Assembly: GCA_937139335.1 (NCBI GenBank) | Contig: CAKZPN010000023.1 | Location: 98,504-162,503, forward strand | Length of the DNA: 64,000 nucleotides | Direction of reading: 5' to 3' | Origin: an uncultured Roseicyclus sp. | GTDB taxonomy: Bacteria; Pseudomonadota; Alphaproteobacteria; Rhodobacterales; Rhodobacteraceae | Part shown: positions 8,128 to 17,315 of the stretch, piece by piece | Position numbering within the stretch: position 1 is the stretch's first letter | How the letters are laid out: each line of letters opens with the position of its first letter | Notes under the pieces: model-generated | The model's database searches: none | What the model saw: only the letters and a program-made list of their open reading frames with translations | Told to the model about the DNA's origin: nothing | Made by a program: the position numbers and the translations under genes

Positions 8128-8831
8128 GGCGCGCGCTGCCGACCCTCTGCCGCGCGCTGCGCCCTTTGCTGCTTGGCGCTGCCATGGGCCTGATGCTCGG
8201 CGCGCCCGCGCCCGCGCAATCGCATCTCTGCGACACCGCCGCAGAACTGGCCGCGCGCGAGACCGGCGTGCCGCTGCCCGTCCTGCTCGGCCTCACGCGG
8301 GTGGAGACCGGGCGCAGCCGGGACGGCGCGATGGAGCCCTGGCCCTGGACGCTCAACATGGGCGGTGACGGTGCCTGGCACGATAGCGAGGCCACAGCGC
8401 TTGCCGCGGCGGATCTCGCCATCGCGGCAGGGCGGCGCAACGTCGATCTTGGATGTTTCCAGATCAATTACCACTGGCACGGTGCGGCTTTCACCAGCCT
8501 TGCCGAGATGCTCGAGCCCGTCGCCAACGCCCGCTACGCCGCGCGGTTCCTGACCGAACTGCACGCTAGCCTCGGCGACTGGACCGAAGCCGCGGGCGCC
8601 TTCCATTCCCGCAATCCGGCGCAGGCCAATCGCTACCTCGCCCGCTATAGGGAGGTCATGGCGGCCCTGCCGAACCGGGTCGACGCACCCCCGCTTGCCG
8701 CCGCCACCCGCGGCCCGTCGCCGCTTCCGATGCAGGCCCGCCCGCCACTGTTCGGTCCCGGGCCGCCCGGCCTCCTGCGTCCGGCGCGCCCTGTTCGCGC
8801 CGCCCCCGCCCGCCCGCTCTGGGAGCCATGA
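8124..8831 (+). CDS. Flagellar-locus lytic transglycosylase (SLT fold)
   Basis: The 235-residue product has a signal peptide (about 1-31) and a lysozyme-like transglycosylase domain. The probable catalytic Glu is in T-R-V-E-T-G (about residue 61), and the substrate-side motif G-C-F-Q-I-N lies at 110-115. Such enzymes open the peptidoglycan so the rod can pass. The FlgJ-like protein in this window lacks a muramidase domain, so this enzyme is a good candidate to supply it. The C-terminal 60 residues are Pro-rich and unstructured. It overlaps both neighbours by four bases. Confidence 0.88.
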   Translation: MRRALPTLCRALRPLLLGAAMGLMLGAPAPAQSHLCDTAAELAARETGVPLPVLLGLTRVETGRSRDGAMEPWPWTLNMGGDGAWHDSEATALAAADLAIAAGRRNVDLGCFQINYHWHGAAFTSLAEMLEPVANARYAARFLTELHASLGDWTEAAGAFHSRNPAQANRYLARYREVMAALPNRVDAPPLAAATRGPSPLPMQARPPLFGPGPPGLLRPARPVRAAPARPLWEP

Positions 8832-10909
8832 TGTTCAACCCGCGCGCCCTGTTCCAGCCGACGATCCTCTTCGCGCTCGCGCTCATGGCGATCATCGTGA
8901 TGATGATCCTGCCGGTGCCGAGCTTCGTCGTCGACATCGGCCTCGCGGCCTCCTTCGGCCTCGCGATCCTGATCTTCACGGTGACGCTGTTCATCGAGCG
9001 ACCGCTGGATTTCTCCTCCTTCCCGACGATCCTGCTCGCCTCGCTGATGCTGCGCCTGTCGCTCAACGTGTCCTCGACGAAGCTGATCATCGGGCAGGGC
9101 CATACCGGAACCGGGGCCGCCGGCGGGGTGATCGAGGGCTTCGCGATGTTCGTGATCGGCGGCAGCGTCGTGATGGGCCTCGTGATCTTTTGCGTGCTGC
9201 TGATCGTGAACTTCATCGTCATCAACAAGGGCGCCGCGCGCATGGCCGAGGTCGGCGCGCGCTTCGCGCTCGACGGGATGCCGGGCAAGCAGCTCGCCAT
9301 CGACAGCGACATGGCGGCGGGCGCCATCGACCATGCCGAGGCCAAGGCGCGGCGCGAGCGCGAACAGGCCGAGACGACATTCTTCGGCTCGCTCGACGGC
9401 GCGTCGAAATTCGTGAAGGGCGACGCGATCGCGGGGCTGATGATCACGCTCCTGAACCTGGTGGTGGGCCTGCTCATCGGCACCATGATGCACGGAATGC
9501 CGCTGGCGCAGGCGTTCGAGACCTATTCGATCCTCACTATCGGCGACGGGCTGGTGAGCCAGATCCCGGCGGTCATCATCGCCATCGCCTCGGCCTTGCT
9601 GCTGGCGCGGGGCGGGGCGACCGGCTCGACCGACATAGCCCTGGTGGCGCAGCTCGGCCGGCACCCCGCGGCGCTCGCCACGGTGGCGCTGCTCATGGGG
9701 CTCTTCGCGCTCCTGCCGGGCCTGCCCTTCGTGCCCTTCGTGATCGGTGCCGCGGCGCTCGGCACGGCGGCGTATTTCAGGTTCCGTGCGCTCGAGGCCG
9801 AAGAGGCCGTCGCGGCCAGCCCGCCGGCGCCCCCTGACGCCAAGGCGGAGCGCATCGGCGACCTGCTCGACCTCGACGACATCCATGTGGAGTTTGCACC
9901 GGACCTCGTGTCGCTGGCGCTGGACCCCGCCACCGGCCTCGACGCGCGGATCCGCAACATGCGCGAGCATATCGCGCGCGGCTTCGGCCTGATCCTGCCC
10001 GAGATGCGCCTGACCGACCGGCCCGACCTGCCCGCCGGAACCTATGCCATCCGCCTGCTCGGCGTCGAACACGCGCGCGCCACGCTACAGCCCGGCCGCG
10101 TGTTGGCCCTGGCCGGCGATCAGCCCGCGGCCCTGCCCCCCGGCGAGGATGTGAAGGAGCCTGTCTACGGCGCCCCCGCCCGCTGGATCGCGCCCGACGC
10201 GCGCGAGGCGGCCAGCCTTTCGGGCTTCACCGTTGTCGCGCCGTCGGAAGTGCTCGCCACCCATCTGCTCGAGGTGCTGAAGCGCAACCTCGCACGGCTC
10301 CTGACTCTGAAGACGCTGCAGCGCCAGCTCGACGCCTTCGTCACCCTGTCCGATTCTGCGCGGGGCGATGAAAACCGTCGGCTGCTCGACGAACTGGTGC
10401 CCGACAAGGTGCCGCTCGACCTGTTACACACGATCCTGCGGCTGCTGCTCGACGAACAGGTGTCGATCCGCAACCTGCCCCTGATCCTCGAGGCGACAGC
10501 CGAAATGCGCGGCACGAAATCGCCGCCCGAGGTGATCTGCGAACATATCCGCCAGCGGCTCGGCTTCCAGCTCATCGCGGAGTTGAAGCGCGGCGACGGC
10601 ACCTTGCCGCTGATCCAGCTCTCCGGCGATTGGGAGGAGATCTTTTTGCGCCACCAGATCGGCGGCGAGGCCGGCCTGCCCGAGATCGCGCTGCCGCCCG
10701 AGGAGTTCAACGCGCTCGCCCGCTCCGTCGGCGACAAGGTCGCGGCCGCCAACGAAAAGGGCACCTACGCCGGGATCGTCACCACGGCGCTGCGGCGCCG
10801 GTTCCTGCGCACGGTGCTGCAGGCACGCGGGATTCCCAATCCGGTTCTTTCCTTCGAGGAAATCGGGATCGAGGCGAAGCCGTCGCTCGTAGGATTGGCC
10901 GCGCCGTGA
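8828..10909 (+). CDS. flhA: Flagellar export-gate protein FlhA
   Basis: FlhA is the nonameric ring of the flagellar type III export gate; its cytoplasmic domain docks chaperone-substrate complexes. The 693-residue product has about eight N-terminal membrane segments (10-320), the FHIPEP cytoplasmic loop with the conserved A-E-V-G-A-R-F-A-L-D-G-M-P-G-K-Q motif near 140, and a four-subdomain C-terminal region. Length is typical. ATG 8828 overlaps the preceding stop. Confidence 0.97.
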   Translation: MMFNPRALFQPTILFALALMAIIVMMILPVPSFVVDIGLAASFGLAILIFTVTLFIERPLDFSSFPTILLASLMLRLSLNVSSTKLIIGQGHTGTGAAGGVIEGFAMFVIGGSVVMGLVIFCVLLIVNFIVINKGAARMAEVGARFALDGMPGKQLAIDSDMAAGAIDHAEAKARREREQAETTFFGSLDGASKFVKGDAIAGLMITLLNLVVGLLIGTMMHGMPLAQAFETYSILTIGDGLVSQIPAVIIAIASALLLARGGATGSTDIALVAQLGRHPAALATVALLMGLFALLPGLPFVPFVIGAAALGTAAYFRFRALEAEEAVAASPPAPPDAKAERIGDLLDLDDIHVEFAPDLVSLALDPATGLDARIRNMREHIARGFGLILPEMRLTDRPDLPAGTYAIRLLGVEHARATLQPGRVLALAGDQPAALPPGEDVKEPVYGAPARWIAPDAREAASLSGFTVVAPSEVLATHLLEVLKRNLARLLTLKTLQRQLDAFVTLSDSARGDENRRLLDELVPDKVPLDLLHTILRLLLDEQVSIRNLPLILEATAEMRGTKSPPEVICEHIRQRLGFQLIAELKRGDGTLPLIQLSGDWEEIFLRHQIGGEAGLPEIALPPEEFNALARSVGDKVAAANEKGTYAGIVTTALRRRFLRTVLQARGIPNPVLSFEEIGIEAKPSLVGLAAP

Positions 10910-11679
10910 CCGAGGCTTTGGCCGCATTGCTCGACGCCGCGCAGGTCTGGCTCGCCGCCGGGGCCGCGGTCTTCCTGCGGATCGGAGCCTGTTTCCTCGT
11001 GCTGCCGGGCTTCGGCGAGGCGATGATCCCGGCCCGGATCAGACTGGGCGCGGCCTTGGCCTTCACCGCCGTGGTGACGCCGGCAGTCCTTGCCGACCTC
11101 CCGGTGATGACCGGCGCCGCACCGCCGCTGAGCTTCTTCGCGACCGAAGCCATCGCGGGACTGATCCTCGGGATGGCGTTGCGCCTGACGGTCCACGCGT
11201 TGCAGGTCGCGGGCAGCATCGCGGCGCAGGCCACCTCCCTGTCGCAGATCATGGGCGGCGCCTCACCCGACCCGCAGCCGGCGATGGGGGCCTTGCTGAT
11301 GCTGTCGGGGGTGACCCTGGCGGTGATGGCCGGGCTGCATGTGCATCTGGCCGAGACGTTCGTCCGCTCCTACACGCTGCTGCCCATCGGCACCTGGCCG
11401 CGCCCGCAGGATCTGGGCGGCTGGGGCGTCGACCGCGTGGCGGCCAGTTTCGGCCTCGCGCTGTCGCTCGCCGCCCCCTTCCTGATCGCCTCGCTGCTCT
11501 ACAACGTGGCGCTCGGCGTCATCAACAAGGCGATGCCGCAGCTCATGGTGGCCTTCGTCGGCGCCCCCGCGATCACCTGGGGCGGCCTGTTCCTGCTGCT
11601 TGTCACCACGCCGTTCCTGCTGCCGGTCTGGTTCGAGGCGTTCCGCGAGGCGCTCGCCAACCCGCTCGGGCTCCGCTGA
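10906..11679 (+). CDS. fliR: Flagellar export-gate protein FliR
   Basis: FliR completes the FliP5-FliQ4-FliR1 export gate. The 257-residue product is almost entirely hydrophobic helices and carries the family segment V-L-P-G-F-G-E-A-M-I-P-A-R-I-R. Translation starts at GTG 10906, which overlaps the flhA stop as GTGA, and the stop overlaps flhB as TGATG. Confidence 0.93.
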   Translation: MTEALAALLDAAQVWLAAGAAVFLRIGACFLVLPGFGEAMIPARIRLGAALAFTAVVTPAVLADLPVMTGAAPPLSFFATEAIAGLILGMALRLTVHALQVAGSIAAQATSLSQIMGGASPDPQPAMGALLMLSGVTLAVMAGLHVHLAETFVRSYTLLPIGTWPRPQDLGGWGVDRVAASFGLALSLAAPFLIASLLYNVALGVINKAMPQLMVAFVGAPAITWGGLFLLLVTTPFLLPVWFEAFREALANPLGLR

Positions 11680-12767
11680 TGGCCGACGACGACTCCCCCT
11701 CCGACAAGCCATACGACCCGACGCCCCGCAAGCTGGAGGAGGCGCGGCGGAAGGGTCAGATCGTGCGGTCGAGCGACCTCAACACCGCCGTGAGTTACGG
11801 CGGGTTCCTGCTGGCGGCCGCGGTGGTCACGCCCTGGGCGGCCGAGGCGCTCGGCCTTCTGATGCAGGTGCTGCTGGGCCAGGCGCAGGAGATCGCGCCA
11901 CGCCTGCTGGCGCCCGGCGGCATGGCCCTGGCGGCCGGGCTGATGCGCCCCCCGGTGCTGGCCGTCGCCGCCGCGGTGCTGGTGCCGGCGGCGCTGGTCC
12001 TGGTGGTGCTCTTTGCGCAACAGGGCATCTTGTTCACGCCGTCGAACCTGACGCCGAAGCTGTCGCGAATTTCCCCGCTGTCGAACGCGCAGCAGAAATT
12101 CGGCGCTCAGGGCCTGTTCCAGTTCGCGAAATCCTCCGTGAAGCTGGGCGTCGTCTCGGTGCTGCTGGCGCTTTACCTCACCGCGCGGTCCGACCGGATC
12201 CTGATGTCGCTCTACGCCGATCCGGGCCAGGTCCTTCTGGCGCTCGGCCGTCTCACCTTCGGCTTCCTCGCGGTTGTCGTGCTGATGGCGGCGGTCATCG
12301 GGGCGGTGGACTGGCTCTGGGAATGGTCGCAGCACCAGCTCAAGAACCGCATGACCCGGCAGGAGCTGGTGGACGAAACCAAATCCTCCGAGGGCGACCC
12401 GCACATGAAGCAGCAGCGCCGCAGCCGTGCACAGGCGATCGCGATGAACCAGATGCTGGCGGATGTGCCCAGGGCCGACGTGGTGGTGGTCAACCCGACG
12501 CACTACGCCGTGGCGCTGCGCTGGGACAGGGCCGGCGGCGGCGTACCGATCTGCGTGGCGAAGGGCGTGGACGAGACCGCCCGCCGCATCCGGGAGGTCG
12601 CGGCCGAGGCCGGCGTGCCGGTGTTCTCGGACCCGCCGACCGCGCGCAGCCTGCACGCGATGGTCGAGATCGGCATGCCGATCCGGCCCGATCACTTCCG
12701 GGCCGTCGCCGCCGCCGTCCGGTTCGCCGACCTGATGCGCGCCAAGGCCAGAAAGGCGCGCCGATGA
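11679..12767 (+). CDS. flhB: Flagellar export switch protein FlhB
   Basis: FlhB switches export specificity from rod/hook to filament substrates after cleaving itself. The 362-residue product has a charged cytoplasmic N terminus (K-P-Y-D-P-T-P-R-K-L-E-E-A-R-R-K-G), four membrane segments and the C-terminal domain containing the self-cleavage site N-P-T-H (about residue 270). Length and motif are intact. FliK, its ruler partner, is encoded at 23336-25663. Confidence 0.97.
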   Translation: MADDDSPSDKPYDPTPRKLEEARRKGQIVRSSDLNTAVSYGGFLLAAAVVTPWAAEALGLLMQVLLGQAQEIAPRLLAPGGMALAAGLMRPPVLAVAAAVLVPAALVLVVLFAQQGILFTPSNLTPKLSRISPLSNAQQKFGAQGLFQFAKSSVKLGVVSVLLALYLTARSDRILMSLYADPGQVLLALGRLTFGFLAVVVLMAAVIGAVDWLWEWSQHQLKNRMTRQELVDETKSSEGDPHMKQQRRSRAQAIAMNQMLADVPRADVVVVNPTHYAVALRWDRAGGGVPICVAKGVDETARRIREVAAEAGVPVFSDPPTARSLHAMVEIGMPIRPDHFRAVAAAVRFADLMRAKARKARR

Positions 12768-13114
12768 CCCGGCGTGACAGACGGTTGGCCGACCTTGCGG
12801 CGCTTGCGGCGATGATGTCGCAAAGGGCCTTGGCCCCCGTCGCGTTGGCGCAGGCGCGGATCGTGGCGGGCCGCAGCGAGGTCGAGGCCCTTGCGCAGGC
12901 CCGAACGCAGCTTGGCGCCGATGCTGCAGATCCGGTGCAGGCGGCGCTGATGGCGCGTCAGGCGGACCGGTTGCGGCACCGCCAGGTTGCGGCGCTGTCG
13001 GACCTTGCGCGGTTACAGGCGGAGGTCGAGATCGCCAAGGCTGCGGCGCGTCCGGCCTTTGGCCGCAAGCAGGTGCTCGACCGGTTGCTGGCCGAGGGTC
13101 CCCGAAAGCGGTAA
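12764..13114 (+). CDS. Small helical protein, possibly FliJ-like
   Basis: The 116-residue product is rich in Ala, Arg, Gln and Leu, predicted to be a two-helix coiled coil, and strongly basic. It overlaps flhB by four bases (ATGA) and ends the plus-strand operon. Size, charge and operon resemble FliJ, the coiled export chaperone that stimulates FliI, and no other fliJ is seen. No diagnostic motif confirms this, so function is inference. Confidence 0.7.
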   Translation: MTRRDRRLADLAALAAMMSQRALAPVALAQARIVAGRSEVEALAQARTQLGADAADPVQAALMARQADRLRHRQVAALSDLARLQAEVEIAKAAARPAFGRKQVLDRLLAEGPRKR

Positions 13115-13128
13115 CGAATTCGCGGTGG

Positions 13129-13638
13129 TCAGGCGTCCTGACGGGTGATGTCGACGATCAGCACGTCATGGACCATCTCGCCCAGGATGCGGAGCGCCGC
13201 TTCGCCCAGGGCTTCGCGCAGCGGGTCCATCGCCGCGGCCTGGGTGAAGCTGCCGTCGAACCCGCCGGCGTTGGCATGGGCGAACATCACCCGCAGAAAG
13301 GCGTCGCGCAGGCGTGGCTCCTGGTTGAAGACCACGCCATTGCCCCCGGCGTCGACCTCGAGCGTCAGGGCCATGACCACCAGTGACCGCACCGACCCGC
13401 CTCGCACGATCGGCACCACGAACTGGTTGTTCAGGCGCACGTATTCGGTGCCGGAGGCGGTGGCCGCACTTTCGCCCGGACCGGGCGCGTGGGTATCTTC
13501 TTCCGTCTCGTGCGCTGCGGCGTCGTGGCCATCGCCCTGATCCGGAGTTTCGGCCCGAGGGGTCAGCAGGATGCCGGCACCGACGCCGCCGCCGATCCCG
13601 AAAATAAGGAGCAGCACAGGCAGGAGAAGTCGCATCAT
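13129..13638 (-). CDS. Second FliL-family protein
   Basis: The 169-residue product has one N-terminal membrane helix (about 3-25), an acidic linker and a C-terminal FliL-like domain (Y-V-R-L-N-N-Q-F-V-V-P then R-L-R-D-A-F-L-R-V-M-F). It is clearly divergent from FliL at 3440-3937. It is the last gene of the flgB-flgC-fliE-fliQ-flgF-flgG-flgA-flgH operon and lies eight bases after flgH. It is convergent with the flhA operon, 14 bases apart. Confidence 0.85.
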   Translation of the reverse strand: MMRLLLPVLLLIFGIGGGVGAGILLTPRAETPDQGDGHDAAAHETEEDTHAPGPGESAATASGTEYVRLNNQFVVPIVRGGSVRSLVVMALTLEVDAGGNGVVFNQEPRLRDAFLRVMFAHANAGGFDGSFTQAAAMDPLREALGEAALRILGEMVHDVLIVDITRQDA

Positions 13639-13646
13639 GACCCCCC

Positions 13647-14375
13647 TCAGAACGGCAGGAGGATGTCGGCGATCTGCTGGCCATAGCGCGGCTGCTGCAT
13701 GTCGCTGATCTGGCCGCGCCCGCCGTAGGAGATGCGCGCGCCGGCGATCCGGTCATAGGTGATTTCGTTCTGGCGCGAGATGTCGTCGGGCCGCACGTAG
13801 CCCGTGACCAGAAGCTCGCGGACCTCGTTGTTCACGCGGACCTCCTGCGTGCCCTCGATCCGCAGCGCGCCGTTGCCCATGATCTCTGTCACGGTCGCCG
13901 CGATCCTGAGCGTCAGCTCCTCGTTGCGTCGCACCGAGCCGGAGCCGCTGGACGCGCTGGTGGAGTCGCTCGAGACGGCATTGGCCATGCTGGCACCCGC
14001 CGGAAGGTCGGCGTCGATGCGTTGCGGCAGGCCGAGGAACTGCGGCAGCGCCAAGCTTTCGGACCCGCTGCGTCCGCGCTCGGAGGCGTTCGAGATGGTG
14101 GCGCTGTCGTCGATCTCGATCACCACCGTCAGGATGTCGCCCCGGCTCCCGGCGCGACGGTCCCCGAGCAGCGACTGCTGCCCGGCCCGCCAGAGCGAGG
14201 CCTGCTCGCGCGGCGCGGTGGCGATCTCGCTCATCGGCAATTCGCCCACGTTCATCGCGTAGACCTCGTTGCCGTTAACCGGAGATTGCAGATCCGGGGT
14301 GCGGCCGACCTCGGCCAGTCGCCCGCAGGCAGTCACGCCGATCAGGGCGAGGATGAGGGCAATGCGAAGGGTCAT
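13647..14375 (-). CDS. flgH: Flagellar L-ring lipoprotein FlgH
   Basis: FlgH forms the outer-membrane L-ring bushing. The 242-residue product has a lipoprotein signal (lipobox V-T-A-C, Cys at about 17), the central G-D-I-L-T-V-V-I-E-I-D-D-S-A motif and the C-terminal V-T-G-Y-V-R-P-D-D-I-S segment. It overlaps flgA by four bases. Confidence 0.96.
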   Translation of the reverse strand: MTLRIALILALIGVTACGRLAEVGRTPDLQSPVNGNEVYAMNVGELPMSEIATAPREQASLWRAGQQSLLGDRRAGSRGDILTVVIEIDDSATISNASERGRSGSESLALPQFLGLPQRIDADLPAGASMANAVSSDSTSASSGSGSVRRNEELTLRIAATVTEIMGNGALRIEGTQEVRVNNEVRELLVTGYVRPDDISRQNEITYDRIAGARISYGGRGQISDMQQPRYGQQIADILLPF

Positions 14376-14809
14376 GGCAAGGGTCCTACGATGGCGAGGC
14401 CGGGTGCCGCGGCGGTGGCGGTCACAGTGGTGCGCGAGGTCAGGTTCAGCACGCGCAGCACCTCGCCCCGCGCGGCGCGGTCGAGCGCGCGGCCGTCGGT
14501 GACCACGATCAGCCCGTCATGGTCGTAGCGCAGCGTCACCAGCGCGTTGCGCTCGACGATGGCGGGCGGGCGCAGGTCGCCGGGGCGGATCGGCCGGCCG
14601 GCGTAGAGATTGACGGCGGCCTCCATCCCGATCGCATCACCCACCGCGTCGAGCGCGCCGGGTGTGACGCCGTCGATCAGCGCGACGTCGCTGGGCATGA
14701 TCAGGCTCTGCCCGCGGATCGTGCCGGCGGCGATGACGGTCTCGGCGTGGCTGGCGGACCCGAGCGTAACCAGCAGCAGGGCAAGGGCGGTGAACAGGAG
14801 ACGGCTCAT
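14372..14809 (-). CDS. flgA: P-ring assembly chaperone FlgA
   Basis: FlgA is a periplasmic chaperone for P-ring subunit FlgI. The 145-residue product has a signal peptide ending near A-S-H-A (about 22) and an SAF-like domain with G-R-P-I-R-P-G-D-L. It is shorter than enterobacterial FlgA, as is common in alphaproteobacteria. It overlaps flgG by one base and flgH by four. flgI itself is not in the window. Confidence 0.9.
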   Translation of the reverse strand: MSRLLFTALALLLVTLGSASHAETVIAAGTIRGQSLIMPSDVALIDGVTPGALDAVGDAIGMEAAVNLYAGRPIRPGDLRPPAIVERNALVTLRYDHDGLIVVTDGRALDRAARGEVLRVLNLTSRTTVTATAAAPGLAIVGPLP

Positions 14810-15594
14810 CAGCGCACCTGCGTCGTCGCGCCGAGCATCTGGTCGGCGGCGGTGATGACCTTGGCGTTCAGCTCGTAGCCGCGCTGCGCCTCGATCAGGT
14901 CGGTGATCTCGCGTACGGCATCGACCGAGCTTTCCTCGAGATAGCCCTGTCTGAGCGTCCCGAGCCCGTCCTCGCCGGGATTGCCCTGGCGCGGCGTTCC
15001 GGAGGCGGCGGTTTCGAGGAACAGGTTCGACCCCATCGCCTCGAGCCCGTGATCGTTGGAAAAGCCGACGATGGTGATCTGACCCAGAAGCTCGGCCGCG
15101 ACCCGGTCGACGAAATAGGCATAGACCTCGCCATCGGCGTTGATCGAGATCTGGCGCGCGTCGTCGGGGATGGTGATGCCGGGGCTCACCTCGAAGCCGT
15201 CGGCGGTCACGATCAGCCCGTCGCCGGTGCGTTGTAGCGCGCCGTCGCGGGTGTAAGCCTGCGCGCCGGAGGGTAGCGTGACCTCAAGCCAGCCGCGCCC
15301 TTCGATCGCCACGTCGAGGACGCCGCCCGAGGCCCCGAGCGCACCTTGCGCCATGTTGATCGAGACCGAGGAGGGGCGCACGCCGAGGCCGACCTGGACG
15401 CCGGTGGGCACCACCGTGCCGTCGGATGCGTTGATCGCACCGGCGCGCACCATCTGCTGGTAGTGCAGATCCGCGAAATCCGCGCGGCGGGCGCTGTAGC
15501 CGGTGGTGTTCATGTTGGCAAGGTTGTTGGCGATGACGTCGACGCGCATCTGCTGCGCGCTCATGCCGGTCGCGGCGATGTCCAGGGCTCTCAT
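14809..15594 (-). CDS. flgG: Distal rod protein FlgG
   Basis: FlgG builds the distal rod. The 261-residue product has the N-terminal rod signature (A-A-T-G-M-S-A-Q-Q then D-V-I-A-N-N-L-A-N-M-N-T-T-G-Y) and the C-terminal conserved segment (L-I-E-A-Q-R-G-Y-E-L-N-A-K). The start at 15594 follows a minus-strand AGGAG and gives the typical length. Confidence 0.97.
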   Translation of the reverse strand: MRALDIAATGMSAQQMRVDVIANNLANMNTTGYSARRADFADLHYQQMVRAGAINASDGTVVPTGVQVGLGVRPSSVSINMAQGALGASGGVLDVAIEGRGWLEVTLPSGAQAYTRDGALQRTGDGLIVTADGFEVSPGITIPDDARQISINADGEVYAYFVDRVAAELLGQITIVGFSNDHGLEAMGSNLFLETAASGTPRQGNPGEDGLGTLRQGYLEESSVDAVREITDLIEAQRGYELNAKVITAADQMLGATTQVR

Positions 15595-15607
15595 CTGTCG
15601 GCTCTCC

Positions 15608-16330
15608 TTACTGGCGTGCGCCGGCCGTGCGCAGGAAATCGCGGACGCGCTGGTCTTCGGCGTCGAGGAAGCTCTGGCCCAGCTCATAGGCGCGCTGCAC
15701 CTCGATCATCCGCGCGATCTGGGTGACGGGGTCGACGTTGGACCGCTCCACCATTCCTTGTAGAAGAACTCCGCCCTCCATCGGCTCGACGCCGCTTTCG
15801 GCGGTGAAGAGAACGCCGGCGTGGCGGGTGAGTTCAACCGGATCGACAGGCCGCCAGAGCCCGATCTGGGTGAGCGGCTGACCATCGGCGCTGAGCGTTC
15901 CGTCCTGCGCGAGCGTGACCGAGGCGGCGTCGGGCGGAACGAAAACGGGCGCGCCGCCGGCGTCGAGCAGCATGTGGCCGTCGGGCGTCACCAACTCGCC
16001 CAGCGGCCCGCGGATGAAATTGCCCGCGCGCGTCAGCGCCTCTCCCTCGGGAGCCTGGACGAGGAAAAACCCCTCGCCTTCGATTGCCATGTGGAAGGGG
16101 GAGCCGGTCTGGTCGAGCCCGCCCTGCTGCGGCGAGATCGCCCGGCCCGCGGCATGCGCCATCGACAGGCTGTCGCGCTCGCCCTCCAGCACGCGGACGT
16201 GTTCCGCGAAGATCACCCCTTCGGCGCGGTAGCCTGCCGTGGCCATGTTGGCGATGTTGTGCGCGACCACCTGCATCTCGGTCAGCAGGCCGGATTGCCG
16301 GGTCAGCGTGGTGTAGGTCGCGTTCTCCAT
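15608..16330 (-). CDS. flgF: Proximal rod protein FlgF
   Basis: FlgF is a proximal-rod subunit. The 240-residue product begins M-E-N-A-T-Y-T-T-L and carries the rod signature V-V-A-H-N-I-A-N-M-A-T-A-G-Y and the C-terminal I-E-V-Q-R-A-Y-E-L-G. It sits 13 bases before flgG and two bases after fliQ. Confidence 0.95.
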   Translation of the reverse strand: MENATYTTLTRQSGLLTEMQVVAHNIANMATAGYRAEGVIFAEHVRVLEGERDSLSMAHAAGRAISPQQGGLDQTGSPFHMAIEGEGFFLVQAPEGEALTRAGNFIRGPLGELVTPDGHMLLDAGGAPVFVPPDAASVTLAQDGTLSADGQPLTQIGLWRPVDPVELTRHAGVLFTAESGVEPMEGGVLLQGMVERSNVDPVTQIARMIEVQRAYELGQSFLDAEDQRVRDFLRTAGARQ

Positions 16331-16332
16331 CC

Positions 16333-16599
16333 CTACATCCCCGCGATGATCGGGATCAGCGTGCCCGAGAAGAAGCCGCTGAGCGTGGTGGTCATGAAGC
16401 TCATCGAAACCCAGAAGACCGCGAGGATGGCGGCGAGCTTGGGCACGAAGGTCAGCGTCATTTCCTGGATCGAGGTCAGCGCCTGGAACAGCCCGACGAT
16501 GACGCCCGAGACCAGGGCAGCGGACAGGATCGGGGTGGAGATCAGCACGGCCGTCCAGAGCCCCTGCCGCAGCGTGTCGAAAAAGATCATCTCGTTCAT
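16333..16599 (-). CDS. fliQ: Flagellar export-gate protein FliQ
   Basis: FliQ is the small two-helix subunit of the export gate. The 88-residue product has two hydrophobic segments and the family pattern L-F-Q-A-L-T-S-I-Q-E-M-T-L-T-F-V-P-K. It starts where fliE ends, with a one-base overlap. In this locus fliQ is placed among rod genes rather than next to fliP and fliR. Confidence 0.96.
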   Translation of the reverse strand: MNEMIFFDTLRQGLWTAVLISTPILSAALVSGVIVGLFQALTSIQEMTLTFVPKLAAILAVFWVSMSFMTTTLSGFFSGTLIPIIAGM

Positions 16600-16892
16600 C
16601 AGACCGGCATCCTCAGGATTTCCTGATACGCCTCGACCACGCGGTCGCGGACGGTCACGGCGGTTTCCACGGCCAGTTCGGTCTGCGCCAGGGCCGTCAC
16701 AAGCGCATGCGGATCGGCGCCCGTGGTCATGGCCGCGCGCGCCTGCGCCTCGCTGTTTGCAAGGGTCTGGGTGAAGCCATTGACGGCGGCGGAGAAGGCC
16801 GCGCCGGCACTCTCTGCTGGCTGCGCCGGCGCCTGCGGGGTCAGCCGGGACTGGGCATAGGCCTGCAGCGCGAGGGTGTTGCGGATGTCCAT
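16599..16892 (-). CDS. fliE: MS-ring/rod adaptor FliE
   Basis: FliE joins the MS-ring to the rod and is the first exported subunit. The 97-residue product has the C-terminal pattern V-T-A-L-A-Q-T-E-L-A-V-E-T-A-V-T-V-R-D-R and ends at Y-Q-E-I-L-R-M-P-V, typical of the family. Confidence 0.94.
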   Translation of the reverse strand: MDIRNTLALQAYAQSRLTPQAPAQPAESAGAAFSAAVNGFTQTLANSEAQARAAMTTGADPHALVTALAQTELAVETAVTVRDRVVEAYQEILRMPV

Positions 16893-16904
16893 CGACTAGC
16901 CCTT

Positions 16905-17297
16905 TCAGCGCCGCAGAAGATCGTTGAGAGAGGACGACATTTGCCGCACCTGGTCGAAGACCCGCAGGTTAGCCTCGTAGCTGCGCTGGGCCTCGCGCGC
17001 GTCGGCAAGCTCGACCACGAGGTCGACGTTGGAGCCGAGATAGTTGCCCGATGAGTCGGCCATCGGGTGCCCCGGATCGTGGATCTGGGGCAGGGCGCGC
17101 TGGTCCAGCGCGACGCGTCCGGGCTGCACCGCGCCCTCGGGCGCGCCCGCGCCGCGCATCGCCTCGAAACTCACGATCTTGCGGCGGTAGCCGGGGGTGT
17201 CCGCATTGGCGATGTTCTCGGACACATGGCGGATCCGGTCGGCCTGCGAGCGCATGCCCGAGGCCGCGACACCGAGGGCGGAGCTGAAATTGGTCAT
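16905..17297 (-). CDS. flgC: Proximal rod protein FlgC
   Basis: The 130-residue product has the N-terminal signature S-G-M-R-S-Q-A-D-R then V-S-E-N-I-A-N-A-D-T-P-G-Y and the central S-N-V-D-L-V-V-E-L segment of FlgC. It follows flgB by 18 bases and precedes fliE. Confidence 0.95.
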   Translation of the reverse strand: MTNFSSALGVAASGMRSQADRIRHVSENIANADTPGYRRKIVSFEAMRGAGAPEGAVQPGRVALDQRALPQIHDPGHPMADSSGNYLGSNVDLVVELADAREAQRSYEANLRVFDQVRQMSSSLNDLLRR

Positions 17298-17315
17298 CTC
17301 ATTCTCCTACAAGAT

